Positions 25,431 to 34,122 of a stretch of 64,000 nt of DNA are shown one piece after another; position 1 is the stretch's first letter; the number at the start of each line of letters is the position of its first letter. This stretch comes from Fimbriimonas sp. (lineage in GTDB: Bacteria > Armatimonadota > Fimbriimonadia > Fimbriimonadales > Fimbriimonadaceae): contig JARXAE010000016.1 in NCBI GenBank assembly GCA_029866005.1, positions 40,382 to 104,381 of the forward strand. Reading direction: 5' to 3'. The position numbers were made by a program, and so were the translations under genes. The notes beneath the pieces were generated by a model, which was not told the origin of the DNA, did no database searches, and saw only the letters and a program-made list of their open reading frames with translations.

Positions 25431-26798
25431 ATGCCCACGTATCAATACCAGGCTGTGCAAGCAGATGGGTCCATGACCCAGGGTCTTTTGCACGATGCCA
25501 GCCTCGATTCAGCTATGCATAAGCTGATGGGGCAAGGGCTACAGGTTCAATCGATCGGAGTTGCGGCAGCGGCGGGAGATCCGCTTGCGGCGCGGCTTCA
25601 GCCCGCTGAGAGACCTCTGGTGAACGAATCCATCCCTGGCGTTCATGCAGACGCCCGAGGAGCTACCTATACCGAACAAAGCGTGGATTACGCACCGAAC
25701 GCCGAGATGGGCGGATATTCGGGACACGAAGGGGTCGGCGGTCCCCCAACTGGACAGCGACACTACATCGCGACAAGCGTCGTCGGTCCACTCGTTGGCA
25801 AAATCTCGCTGACGAATCTTTCTTTCTTCTACACTCAGCTCGCGACGATGCTTAAGGCCGGAGTTCCCATGGTTCAGAGCTTGGATACCCTGTCCAAGCA
25901 AGCTCGCGATCCTCGATTCGCGGCTATCCTGAGAGAGATTCGCGGTCATGTCGAAGCCGGACGCCCGATGACTGCGGGAATGCAACGTTACCCTGAGGCT
26001 TTCAGCCCGGTCATGCTCAGCATCATCCGCACCGGAGAGGAGGGTGGATTTCTTGATGAAGCTCTGGAAACCGTTGCGAAGTACACCGACGACGAAATCG
26101 AGCTTCGTAACCTATATCGCCGCGTCACGATTTACCCAAAGCTCCTCGTCGGAGCTTCGATCGTCGTGATACTCGGTGCCAACGCGATCATCGGCTCGAT
26201 CAACTCTCAAGCAGGCAAGCTATCTTCCCCACTCACCACGGCGTCCACTTGGTTCTGGCTAGCTCCCCTGCTGATTGGCCTGTTCCTGTTCTTCCGCGTG
26301 GGTCTGGCGAACTACCGGGTGAAGTATTTTTGGGACATGATCATGTCGTACATCCCGTTTGTTGGCGGCACCGTCCGCCAGATGGCGATGGCAAAGTTTG
26401 GCCGGGCATTTGGTGCACTTTACCGTGCCGGGGTTCCGTTGCAACGAGTTATCCCCCTCTCTGCCGACTCTTGTGGAAACGAGTACATGCGAGCCCGCAT
26501 CTACCCTGCCGGAAAGATTCTTGAGAGCGGTGCTGGCGTTACCGAAACACTTAAGGCGACTGGTGCGCTCTCGCCCATCGTCATCGACATGCTCAGTACT
26601 GGCGAGCGAACCGGAAACCTTGATCATATGCTGAACAAGATGGCCGACTACTATCACGACGAGGCTAAGACCAAGTCTGTCCAGCTCGGATACTTTACGG
26701 GAGTCTTAGTTCTCTTGCTCGTTTCCGCCTACATTGGCTCAATTATTGTTAACTTCTACCAGAACTATGGCAAGGGTTTTACCGACATTATGAAGTAG
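25431..26798 (+). CDS. Type II secretion/type IV pilus inner-membrane platform protein, GspF/PilC family (second copy)
   Basis: Canonical GspF/PilC. N-domain MPTYQYQAVQADGSMTQGLLHDASLDSAMHKL is followed by a linker of about 70 residues rich in Ala/Gly/Pro (about 50-120). The first GspF repeat is LSFFYTQLATMLKAGVPMVQSLDTL...PVMLSIIRTGEEGGFLDEALETVAKY; the second is AKFGRAFGALYRAGVPLQRVIPL...PIVIDMLSTGERTGNLDHMLNKMADYY. TM segments lie at about 238-260, 280-300 and near the C-terminus. Probably drives assembly of the FTLIEL-type pseudopilins found at 45.9 kb. The DnaJ-like gene follows after 18 bases. Confidence 0.93.
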   Translation: MPTYQYQAVQADGSMTQGLLHDASLDSAMHKLMGQGLQVQSIGVAAAAGDPLAARLQPAERPLVNESIPGVHADARGATYTEQSVDYAPNAEMGGYSGHEGVGGPPTGQRHYIATSVVGPLVGKISLTNLSFFYTQLATMLKAGVPMVQSLDTLSKQARDPRFAAILREIRGHVEAGRPMTAGMQRYPEAFSPVMLSIIRTGEEGGFLDEALETVAKYTDDEIELRNLYRRVTIYPKLLVGASIVVILGANAIIGSINSQAGKLSSPLTTASTWFWLAPLLIGLFLFFRVGLANYRVKYFWDMIMSYIPFVGGTVRQMAMAKFGRAFGALYRAGVPLQRVIPLSADSCGNEYMRARIYPAGKILESGAGVTETLKATGALSPIVIDMLSTGERTGNLDHMLNKMADYYHDEAKTKSVQLGYFTGVLVLLLVSAYIGSIIVNFYQNYGKGFTDIMK

Positions 26799-26816
26799 CC
26801 CTCGCTTCACTAGACG

Positions 26817-27953
26817 ATGCAGCAAGACCATTACCGAGTCCTGGGAGTTGCCCGCAACGCTACGCCGAACGACATCAAGTCGGCGTATCGCAAGCTGGTG
26901 CTTGTTCATCATCCGGACAAAAGTGCCTCAAAAGAGTCAGCTGATATCTTCCACCGAGCGACGTCGGCATACGAAGTTTTAGGTGATCCCGAACGACGGA
27001 GGCACTACGACACCGTCGTTTCGGGCGAGAAGCGCCGAACGGCTCAGGGACAGCGACCTGCGACTCAACCAAGTAGCACAGCAAGGCCCCAAACTCAGAC
27101 TCAACCTCAGCCACAAAAGGCGGGTAACCCAGGCACGGCGGGCATGAAGGTCACAACCGTGCCTGCTGACATCACTCGGCTGACGCTGCTTTTCACGCGT
27201 GGGAGTTATGTTGAAAGCGAGAAGCTTGCCCGCGACATTTTGAATCGTGATAGCCGGCAACCGATTCCGTATGCGGTCCTTGGCGATCTTGCCCGAGCAA
27301 AGGGCCACCTTGATGAGGCAGCGAAGATGTACGCCTACGCAGCCCAGATGGACCCCCGAAATCCGATTTATCAACAACGCCACGAAGAACTGGTCAAGAC
27401 TGGTCGCGCCGAACCAAAGACCGGGCGCGCTGCAGTCAGAGAAGACCGCGCGATCTTGAGCGTGATGGTGGGCGCTCTTTTGTTAGTTTCCACCGCGCTC
27501 TACGTCTGGATCGCCAGCGAGCCTGCCATCGCCCCCGGTATTAGCCTCATCAGCACCTGGACTTTAGGTCTTGTCGTGATGCTTTTTCTTGGTGGAGTTT
27601 CGGTGGGAGCGGTAATGTGCGCCGGGAACTTCTTGGATCGATTCTCGGTGTCTTCGACTAATTCACTCGGCCGGGTCTCATCGCCCATTCTTGCACTCAC
27701 TTCGGTTGCGATTGTGAACTTCTGGGCCGCAGTCGCACTTTACGCCGGGATCAGCGTTGCTCAGCGGTCTTTCAACGTCTCGCACTTGCGCTTTTTGGGG
27801 GGAATTGGCCTAGTCGTCGTCATTCTCACCCTCTCCTGCCTGGGTTCGGCAACTCGATTCCTCCCAATGCAGACCCTTCTTTGGGGTGGAAACATTGCCT
27901 ACCTCGGTGGAATCTGCGGCTGGATGATCGCCGATTCTTTTAAGAGAGTTTAG
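26817..27953 (+). CDS. J-domain protein with TPR-like middle and C-terminal membrane helices
   Basis: The N-terminal J domain (about 1-70) has an intact HPD (VHHPDKS), so it can stimulate an Hsp70. A Gln/Pro-rich linker (about 75-105) and one or two TPR-like helical pairs (about 115-205: SYVESEKLARDILNRDSRQPIPYAVLGDLARAKGHLDEAAKMYAYAAQMDPRNP) follow. The C-terminal about 150 residues contain four to five hydrophobic helices. J domains fused to TPR and membrane segments are not a named family I can cite. Its place directly after two GspF genes suggests a chaperone tied to the secretion platform at the inner membrane, which is inference. Confidence 0.75.
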   Translation: MQQDHYRVLGVARNATPNDIKSAYRKLVLVHHPDKSASKESADIFHRATSAYEVLGDPERRRHYDTVVSGEKRRTAQGQRPATQPSSTARPQTQTQPQPQKAGNPGTAGMKVTTVPADITRLTLLFTRGSYVESEKLARDILNRDSRQPIPYAVLGDLARAKGHLDEAAKMYAYAAQMDPRNPIYQQRHEELVKTGRAEPKTGRAAVREDRAILSVMVGALLLVSTALYVWIASEPAIAPGISLISTWTLGLVVMLFLGGVSVGAVMCAGNFLDRFSVSSTNSLGRVSSPILALTSVAIVNFWAAVALYAGISVAQRSFNVSHLRFLGGIGLVVVILTLSCLGSATRFLPMQTLLWGGNIAYLGGICGWMIADSFKRV

Positions 27954-28042
27954 GAACCGTTAGGCTATTGATCCTTGAAACGCGAAAATCAGAAGGCCGC
28001 CAGCCTCTCTTTCGAGACACTGACGGTCCTACTAGACTGCTC

Positions 28043-29416
28043 TTAGCGTGCCCGGCGGTCGTTGGTTTCGAACTCTCGGACGACCATCTGACCACGGCCT
28101 TCACGTTGCAGGAGCATTGAGTGATAGACCTGTTGGCGGCGACCCCAAGGGTCGTTATAGTCGTGGATCATCACAACACGAGCCGAATCTCGATAGGTGC
28201 GGATTTGGTCAACACGGTATGAGTTGGTCTCAGCGTTGCTCGCCAAGTCATTGATGAGATCGAAGAAGTCGTTGGCATCCATTGAGTAGTCATAGCGACC
28301 ATCTCTCATGATGGCTACCTGACCATTTCTTGGCACCAGACTTCCAATGGCACGCCTATCGTACCGCTCAAATCCGTCACGGAGATCTTCGAGCGAATTG
28401 TCGAGATCGACGTTGCGCCGGCCATTGCTGCTCCAGTCCCAACGGTTATCCCAACCACGGTCGTCGTAGACGTAGGTGACACCTCGGTTCCATAGCCATG
28501 GGCTTTGATAGTTGGTGATCACGACCGTATTGAAGTTCAGGTACCCCGGAAGGAATGGGTAGAGGTACCAAGGCGATACCACCACATTAAATCCGAGCCC
28601 GGCCTGCCACGGATTGAAACAGTAGTTTGGGAAGAAGAAGAAGTTGTCGTTCCAGCCCTGGTTGTAGTGGCAGTAACCTGTTCTCCAACCGTTGTCGAAA
28701 AAGAAGCCGTTGTTGTTTCCAATTCCACGGAACACCCCGTCCTGCCGTCGAGCTTTGAGGGCAAGTTCATCAGTTCGAACGATGCCCGGGGGAGCGCTAA
28801 TCGGATTAATGGATGGAGCCCGATCAACGCGAACGTTACTGTTCGTGTTGTATGTTGTTCGACCTCGATCAGGTAGTGCTTGGGTCGCACCGCCGCCGCG
28901 ATTTCTGCTCAGACCGCCGTCTTGATTTGGATGTCCAAGTCCGTTGTCGCCACCGCCTCGGGTTGGACCTCCTGAAGTTGATCCACCTCGATCTCTGGAT
29001 GGTCCACTTGATTGTGTTCCGCCGCTAGTGGATCCACCTCGATCTCGGGAAGGACCTCCACTCTGAGTACTACCGCCACTCGAAGAACCACCGCGATCTC
29101 TGGAAGGTCCGCCCGATTGCGAATTTCCTCCGCTGGAGCCGCCACGTCCAAGACCTTGGTCTTGATTGGGTCGTCCCAAGCCAGAGTTGCTGTTTCCGCC
29201 TCTTGAAGGAGGTGGCGAACTCTGTGGTGGGTTGGAACGTGCTGGAGGATTGCTCGAAGGTGGAGGAGACGAGGGTCGGGATGGAGGGCTCGATTGTCCG
29301 CCCCCGGTTCCGCCGCCGCCACCCCGTCCTCGACCGAGACCGCCGTCTTGAGCGGTCGCCAGCACCGTTGCCAGGGCGAGAAGACTAATTGTTGAGAAGT
29401 AGCGAAGGCTTTTCAT
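28043..29416 (-). CDS. Secreted low-complexity protein, Gly/Ser/Pro-rich N-half and aromatic C-half
   Basis: No family recognised. ATG 29416 gives a signal peptide (MKSLRYFSTISLLALATVLATA). Residues about 25-175 are Gly/Ser/Pro/Arg-rich with tandem copies of GGPSRDRGGS. Residues about 225-320 are rich in Trp, Tyr, Phe and Asn (NQGWNDNFFFFPNYCFNPW, PWYLYPFLPGYLNF), reminiscent of cell-surface or spore-coat-like sequences. The final about 120 residues look like an ordinary folded alpha/beta domain (VAIMRDGRYDYSMDANDFFDLINDL). Probably extracellular or outer-surface. It is on the strand opposite to the GspF-DnaJ operon. Confidence 0.7.
   Translation of the reverse strand: MKSLRYFSTISLLALATVLATAQDGGLGRGRGGGGGTGGGQSSPPSRPSSPPPSSNPPARSNPPQSSPPPSRGGNSNSGLGRPNQDQGLGRGGSSGGNSQSGGPSRDRGGSSSGGSTQSGGPSRDRGGSTSGGTQSSGPSRDRGGSTSGGPTRGGGDNGLGHPNQDGGLSRNRGGGATQALPDRGRTTYNTNSNVRVDRAPSINPISAPPGIVRTDELALKARRQDGVFRGIGNNNGFFFDNGWRTGYCHYNQGWNDNFFFFPNYCFNPWQAGLGFNVVVSPWYLYPFLPGYLNFNTVVITNYQSPWLWNRGVTYVYDDRGWDNRWDWSSNGRRNVDLDNSLEDLRDGFERYDRRAIGSLVPRNGQVAIMRDGRYDYSMDANDFFDLINDLASNAETNSYRVDQIRTYRDSARVVMIHDYNDPWGRRQQVYHSMLLQREGRGQMVVREFETNDRRAR
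28976..29113 (-). repeat. Tandem protein-coding repeat (GGPSRDRGGSxSGG unit)
   Basis: At least three consecutive units of about 18 codons encode GGPSRDRGGSSSGG, GGPSRDRGGSTSGG and SGPSRDRGGSTSGG inside the secreted Gly-rich protein. Copy number is likely variable between strains. Confidence 0.75.
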
Positions 29417-29536
29417 GGCATTCAATTGGATATACGCGCAACGCTTGTACCAGTTACTACCATTGTATCGGGATTAAGCCAAAAGGCGTAGCACATTAGA
29501 AAAACTCGCACGTCAGCATCTAGTCTGCTGTACGCC

Positions 29537-30706
29537 CTACCTCCTGACAACAGTCTCTTTGCGCCAGTTAGAAGCGATCAGCATTCCAACGCTGGAAGTT
29601 AGGGACGCTCCGAACAGTATTCTCAGCCGAGGGTCGCCAGGCTGAACAAGTCCACTTGTGATCCACATTGTGAGAAGAATGAACGGCAGGCAGATCGCTC
29701 CGTAGGCAAAAAACTCCTTCAGCAGGCTAATTCCTCTCGTTCGCTTGCGCTTGGGCGTCAGAGCCCGCTGGATTCGGTAGGAGAGTGCGATCGAAGGAAC
29801 CGTCGCGAAGGGCAGGATGAGCGCGGCATTAGGAAATGTTCCGGACATCGCGTAGCTGATTTTCATGATCGCCCATTGGATCAGCGTCGAAATCAAGGTG
29901 AACCCAAGAATGCTGCAAATGTCAATCACTGCCTTCGTTGGAAAGATCTGACCGAACTTTCGGTCCCACATTTGCAGTCCAAAGTCGATCGCCGCCAAGG
30001 GACTCAGCTTGCTATCCCCATGCTCGCGAACGCCGAAAATAATCGGCACCTCCGCAACCCGAACATCCTTTGGACCCACCAACAGGATGTCAAACAGAAG
30101 TTTCTGCCCACGACCACAAAGGTGCGGTGCCGCTTCCTCAAGAACCGTCTGGCGGAGCATGAAGAAGTTGCCCATCGAGTCCTTCAGAGGCAAGTTGAAC
30201 AGCTTCTGAGCGAGCGTATTGCTATAAAGGCTCAGTTTTGTTCGGAAGTTCGAAAACGCCTCCAGTTCGGCGCCCTCTTTGAACCGACTCCCGACGACCA
30301 CGTCAGCAGAATCTCCTTGAATGAGCCCCAGCATTGTCTGAAGCTTAGTTTCGTCATGTTGACCATCCGCGTCCATGACCGCGATGACAGGTGCGGCAGA
30401 GCTCAGCATTCCTTCGGTACATGCCGTTGAAAGTCCACTTCGACCAATTCGTCTGATAAATCGGAAGTTGTGATGTTTCTGGGCCATCTCGCGCATCACT
30501 TCTGGCGAGCGATCTGTCGAATTGTCATCAACAATCACCATCTCCCAGTTCACACCTTTCAGGGCGTTCGAAACCTTCTCGAAGATGATCGGAATATTTT
30601 TCTCTTCGTTGAGCGTCGGGATGACGACGGTCAGTTCGAGGCCTGTCGCGACCTCGAAATTTAGCGGAACTCTATCTCCATCAAGCGAAATATCAACCAA
30701 GCGCAC
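29537..30706 (-). CDS. Family 2 glycosyltransferase, polyprenyl-phosphate type, with C-terminal membrane domain
   Basis: GT-A fold at about 25-250: LTVVIPTLNEEKNIPIIFEKV, WEMVIVDDNSTDRSPEVMREMA, and the DxD-like VIAVMDADGQHDETKL, typical of dolichyl-phosphate-mannose-synthase-like enzymes that load sugars on a lipid carrier. The last about 140 residues hold about four hydrophobic helices (KAVIDICSILGFTLISTLIQW and following), resembling a GtrA-like or plain anchoring domain. Start is GTG at 30706. Likely acts at the inner-membrane face in surface glycan synthesis. Confidence 0.85.
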   Translation of the reverse strand: MRLVDISLDGDRVPLNFEVATGLELTVVIPTLNEEKNIPIIFEKVSNALKGVNWEMVIVDDNSTDRSPEVMREMAQKHHNFRFIRRIGRSGLSTACTEGMLSSAAPVIAVMDADGQHDETKLQTMLGLIQGDSADVVVGSRFKEGAELEAFSNFRTKLSLYSNTLAQKLFNLPLKDSMGNFFMLRQTVLEEAAPHLCGRGQKLLFDILLVGPKDVRVAEVPIIFGVREHGDSKLSPLAAIDFGLQMWDRKFGQIFPTKAVIDICSILGFTLISTLIQWAIMKISYAMSGTFPNAALILPFATVPSIALSYRIQRALTPKRKRTRGISLLKEFFAYGAICLPFILLTMWITSGLVQPGDPRLRILFGASLTSSVGMLIASNWRKETVVRR

Positions 30707-30945
30707 AGCACACCAAGAAACAGATATAAGTGTAGCGGTTTGTGAGCTTTCTCGCTACCAATGTTAACTCAATCTGGTACTTGTTTCGGGAACTTGACAT
30801 GGTTTGTGAAGATTTGCGAAACTCCTCAAAAACAGTTGGTTATCGCGCGGGTTCAGTGACACGACTAGCGATCAGCAATCCTCGGCAGTGACCGAAACGG
30901 TTTAACCCCGGTAATTTTTCTAGGAAATCAGCCAACATTACATTG

Positions 30946-31959
30946 ATGAGCAAACGACAGATCGGCGTTATTCCGGGCGACGGAATTGGACCAGAGATCA
31001 CGAAATCGATGATCGATATTTTGGAAGCCGTCGGGTTCGAGGCAGATTGGGTTTATCTTGAAGGTGGACTTGGGGCAGTCGAAAAAGGTCTCCCATCGAT
31101 GCCCGACGAGACGCTTGCCCGAATCAAGGAACTCGGAATTGCCATCAAGGGTCCGACGACGACTCCGGTCGGCAAGGGCCACAAATCAGCGAATGTTGCT
31201 CTGCGACAAGCCCTGGATCTGTTTGCAAACGTCCGCCCTGCGAAGACGATGCCCGGAGTGCATGGTCACTTTGAAGGCACAAATATTGACCTCATCATCG
31301 TTCGTGAGAACACCGAGGACCTCTACGCGGGAATCGAGTATCAAGCTCACCCCGATGTTGCCCAAGCAATCAAGGTAATTACCCGTCCCGGTTGTGAGCG
31401 GCTTATCCGATACGCATTCGAGATGACCAAGAAACAACAGCGAAAGCGCATTACTGCCGTCCATAAGGCGAACATCATGAAGCTCACCGACGGGATGTTC
31501 CTTGAAGAGTTCTACAAAATGGCTGCGCTCTACCCGGAGATCAAGGCAGACGATATCATCGTCGACAATTGCTGCATGCAGTTGGTGACAAAGCCTGAGC
31601 AGTTTGATGTCTTCGTGACGGAGAACCTCTACGGCGACATCGTCAGTGACCTCTGCGCGGGTCTAGTTGGCGGACTCGGCTTGGCCCCTTCGGCAAACAT
31701 CGGAGCACATTGCGCGGTGTTCGAATCTGTCCATGGGTCGGCGCCTGATATTGCTGGAAAAGGGATCGCTAACCCTTCAGCATTGATTCTTTCGGCGGTG
31801 ATGATGCTCCGACACTTGGGCGAGTACGAAAAAGGCCAACGAATTCAAAATGCCGTGCTGGCGGTTTGTGAAGAAGGCAAATTCACCACCGGGGACCTCG
31901 GCGGGAAGGCTTCGACGTCCGAATTCACTGCGGAAGTAATTCGTATCGCAACCTCCTAA
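30946..31959 (+). CDS. Isocitrate/isopropylmalate dehydrogenase family enzyme, probably NAD-dependent isocitrate dehydrogenase
   Basis: Oxidative decarboxylase with Rossmann-like fold: IGVIPGDGIGPEIT at the start, GPTTTPVGKGHKSANVALRQALDLFANVRPAK in the substrate region, DLIIVRENTEDLYAGIEYQ, then ITAVHKANIMKLTDGMF and GLGLAPSANIG...FESVHGSAPDIAGKGIANPSALILS. The Ser-Ala-Asn preceding the LR...FANVRP block is what isocitrate dehydrogenases have, where isopropylmalate enzymes differ. The short 337-residue form matches the NAD-type. ATG 30946 is preferred to the TTG just before it. Homoisocitrate or tartrate dehydrogenase remain alternatives. Confidence 0.85.
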   Translation: MSKRQIGVIPGDGIGPEITKSMIDILEAVGFEADWVYLEGGLGAVEKGLPSMPDETLARIKELGIAIKGPTTTPVGKGHKSANVALRQALDLFANVRPAKTMPGVHGHFEGTNIDLIIVRENTEDLYAGIEYQAHPDVAQAIKVITRPGCERLIRYAFEMTKKQQRKRITAVHKANIMKLTDGMFLEEFYKMAALYPEIKADDIIVDNCCMQLVTKPEQFDVFVTENLYGDIVSDLCAGLVGGLGLAPSANIGAHCAVFESVHGSAPDIAGKGIANPSALILSAVMMLRHLGEYEKGQRIQNAVLAVCEEGKFTTGDLGGKASTSEFTAEVIRIATS

Positions 31960-31989
31960 CCCTGTTCCGGCAGGCTCGAAAATTATTCT

Positions 31990-32016
31990 GAGGCATCACC
32001 TGACAAGTGATGTCTC
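31990..32016 (+). terminator. Hairpin after the isocitrate dehydrogenase gene
   Basis: GAGGCATCAC (31990-31999) pairs with GTGATGTCTC (32007-32016), with one G-T pair and a seven-base loop, 31 bases after the stop. No T-run follows, so the terminator call is moderate. Confidence 0.45.
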
Positions 32017-32101
32017 AAAGCCGATGATCTGCTCAAGGAATTGGCCTTTGAAACAGAGCCTCACGCGCCAAGAGCAAGCAAACGTATAAACTCTAAGTCC
32101 G

Positions 32102-33013
32102 TTGCCACGAGTATCGATTCTGCTCACTTGCTATCAGCACATCAAGTACCTGCCTGCGGCAGTGGAGTCGGTGCGTAATCAAACCTACCAAGATTTTGAA
32201 ATCATCGCCCTCGACGACGGTTCAACTGATGGATCTCGTGAGTGGCTCTCCGCTCAGACCGATCTACAGATTGTCTTCAACGAGAAGAACCTCGGCACCT
32301 ATGGGACGCTAAACAAGGGCCTCGAACTCGCTACCGGCGAATTCGTTGCCGTGTTGAACGATGATGACGTTTGGATGCCAGAGAAATTGGAGCGGCAGGT
32401 TGCGTTGCTGGATTCACATCCCGAAGTTGGATTGGTTCATACCGAGGGCGAATTCATCGACGGTGAAGGAGTTGTTTTCGAAGGTAAGCCCCTCGGATTC
32501 TCATTCCCCAGATTCGAAACGGGTGACATCTTGCTTGATTTGGTTTACGAGAACAAGATCATTGCCTCGGCGGCAGTCTTCAGAAAAGGTCTCATTGAAA
32601 AGATTGGACCGTACAATGAAAACTACTTCGGCTCGGGCGATTGGGAGCTTTGGTTCCGCATCGCCGAGCAGGCTAAGGTTGGTTGCGTCAATCAGAATCT
32701 GACTCAGTACCGAGTCCACGGGGCTAACGCCTCGCACAAGCTTGAGAAGATTTGGAAAGACGACCAAATGCTTCGGGAGTGGATGCTTCCACGCCTTGAA
32801 GATTTGACCTCGAGATTCCCAGACGAGAGGGTCCAGGCGGCCAAGGCGCACTGTTGGGCGGCACTGGGAACGGTGAGGATGCTGAACGGCGACCCAAGGT
32901 CCTCACGTGAGGCTTATCGGGCTTCGATGCACCTCATGCCGGGGCGGATCAAGAACTACCTGCGGTTTGCGGCGACCTATCTGGGTCACAATACATTTCG
33001 GAAACTCTTATGA
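32102..33013 (+). CDS. Family 2 glycosyltransferase
   Basis: GT-A glycosyltransferase. VSILLTCYQHIKYLPAAVESVRNQTYQDFEIIALDDGSTDGSREWL is the nucleotide-sugar block, GEFVAVLNDDDVWMPEKLERQVALL carries the DxD-type metal site, and GDWELWFRIAEQAKVGCVNQNLTQYRVHGANAS gives the ED-like acceptor region. Start is TTG 32102: an in-frame stop lies four codons upstream, and the fold would be truncated with any later start. Its stop overlaps the cysteine desulfurase start (ATGA). Confidence 0.9.
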   Translation: MPRVSILLTCYQHIKYLPAAVESVRNQTYQDFEIIALDDGSTDGSREWLSAQTDLQIVFNEKNLGTYGTLNKGLELATGEFVAVLNDDDVWMPEKLERQVALLDSHPEVGLVHTEGEFIDGEGVVFEGKPLGFSFPRFETGDILLDLVYENKIIASAAVFRKGLIEKIGPYNENYFGSGDWELWFRIAEQAKVGCVNQNLTQYRVHGANASHKLEKIWKDDQMLREWMLPRLEDLTSRFPDERVQAAKAHCWAALGTVRMLNGDPRSSREAYRASMHLMPGRIKNYLRFAATYLGHNTFRKLL

Positions 33014-34122
33014 TTTACCTAGATCACGCGGCAACGACGCCGGTTTGTGACGAAGCCCGAGCGGCAATGTCCGAAGCAATGGAGTTCTTTGGGAACCCCT
33101 CCTCTCTGCACACTGCGGGGCGAAAGGCAAAGGGCTTGATCGATATCGCTCGGGAACGGATTACGGGTGCCTTGGGCTGCGGTTTTCCTGAGTTCATTTT
33201 TACCAGCGGAGGAACTGAGGCGGCAAATCTCGCTTTGGTCGGCGCTGCGCTTGCCAATGAAACTTCAAGACGCAAGATCGTTTTGAGTGCAGTTGAGCAC
33301 CATTGCGTCCATGGTCCTGCCCTCTTGCTGAGCAAACTGGGCTATGAGATTGTTGATTGTCCGGTGACCAAGGAGTCTTGTTTTGATCTTGATCGACTGC
33401 GCGAGTTGGTTGATGACAATACGTTGCTGGTCGGAATGATGAGTGTCAACAACGAGACAGGATTTATCCAGCCGATTGGCGAGGCCGTTTCCATTGCTCA
33501 TGCGGCGGGGGCGATTTTCTTTTGCGACAATGTTCAGGGCTTTCGCAAAGGTGCGATCGATCCGGTTGCGCTCGGCGCTGATTTGGTGAGCGTTAGCTCG
33601 CATAAGATCAATGGTCCGAAGGGGATTGGCGGTCTTTACGTCCGACCGGGAACTAAGATTAAGCCGCTGATTTCGGGTGGGGGTCAGGAGCGGGAGGTTC
33701 GAGGCGGGACGGAGAATATCCTTGGCGCGGTTGGTTTTGGGACGGCTTGCACTTTGGATTACTGTGATGTTCGTTCGATGCGCGATCTGTTTTGGGATGC
33801 GCTTGTTGAGGCAGGTGGGATTCCGACGGTTCCGGCTCGCGAGAAGCTCTTGGGGTCTCATGCTCATTTCCGCTTCCCTACGGTTGACTCCGGGACGCTT
33901 TTGATCCGGCTGGATCGGGAAGGGATTTGCGCGAGCGGGGGGTCGGCTTGTTCTTCGGGGGCGGCGGAGCCTAGCCATGTTTTGAAGGCTTGCGGGTTTA
34001 AGAGTTGGGAGTGTAACGAGGGGATTCGGTTCTCGTTTGGGCGGGGGAATACTCTGGAGGACGCCAAGCAGGCGGCGGAGATCGTTATCCGGGTTGTCGA
34101 TGAGCTACGGGTCCGTCGATAA
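33010..34122 (+). CDS. Cysteine desulfurase (NifS/IscS class V aminotransferase fold)
   Basis: PLP enzyme releasing sulfur from cysteine for Fe-S clusters and thio-modified tRNA. MIYLDHAATTPV start, FTSGGTEAANLALVGAAL, PLP lysine K199 in SVSSHKINGPKGIGGLYV, GGGQEREVRGGTENILGAVGFG, and the persulfide Cys314 in CASGGSACSSGAAEPSHVLKACG. Length 370 is normal. No iscU/sufU scaffold or mnmA is adjacent. The last 38 bases overlap the convergent symporter gene on the other strand. Confidence 0.96.
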   Translation: MIYLDHAATTPVCDEARAAMSEAMEFFGNPSSLHTAGRKAKGLIDIARERITGALGCGFPEFIFTSGGTEAANLALVGAALANETSRRKIVLSAVEHHCVHGPALLLSKLGYEIVDCPVTKESCFDLDRLRELVDDNTLLVGMMSVNNETGFIQPIGEAVSIAHAAGAIFFCDNVQGFRKGAIDPVALGADLVSVSSHKINGPKGIGGLYVRPGTKIKPLISGGGQEREVRGGTENILGAVGFGTACTLDYCDVRSMRDLFWDALVEAGGIPTVPAREKLLGSHAHFRFPTVDSGTLLIRLDREGICASGGSACSSGAAEPSHVLKACGFKSWECNEGIRFSFGRGNTLEDAKQAAEIVIRVVDELRVRR

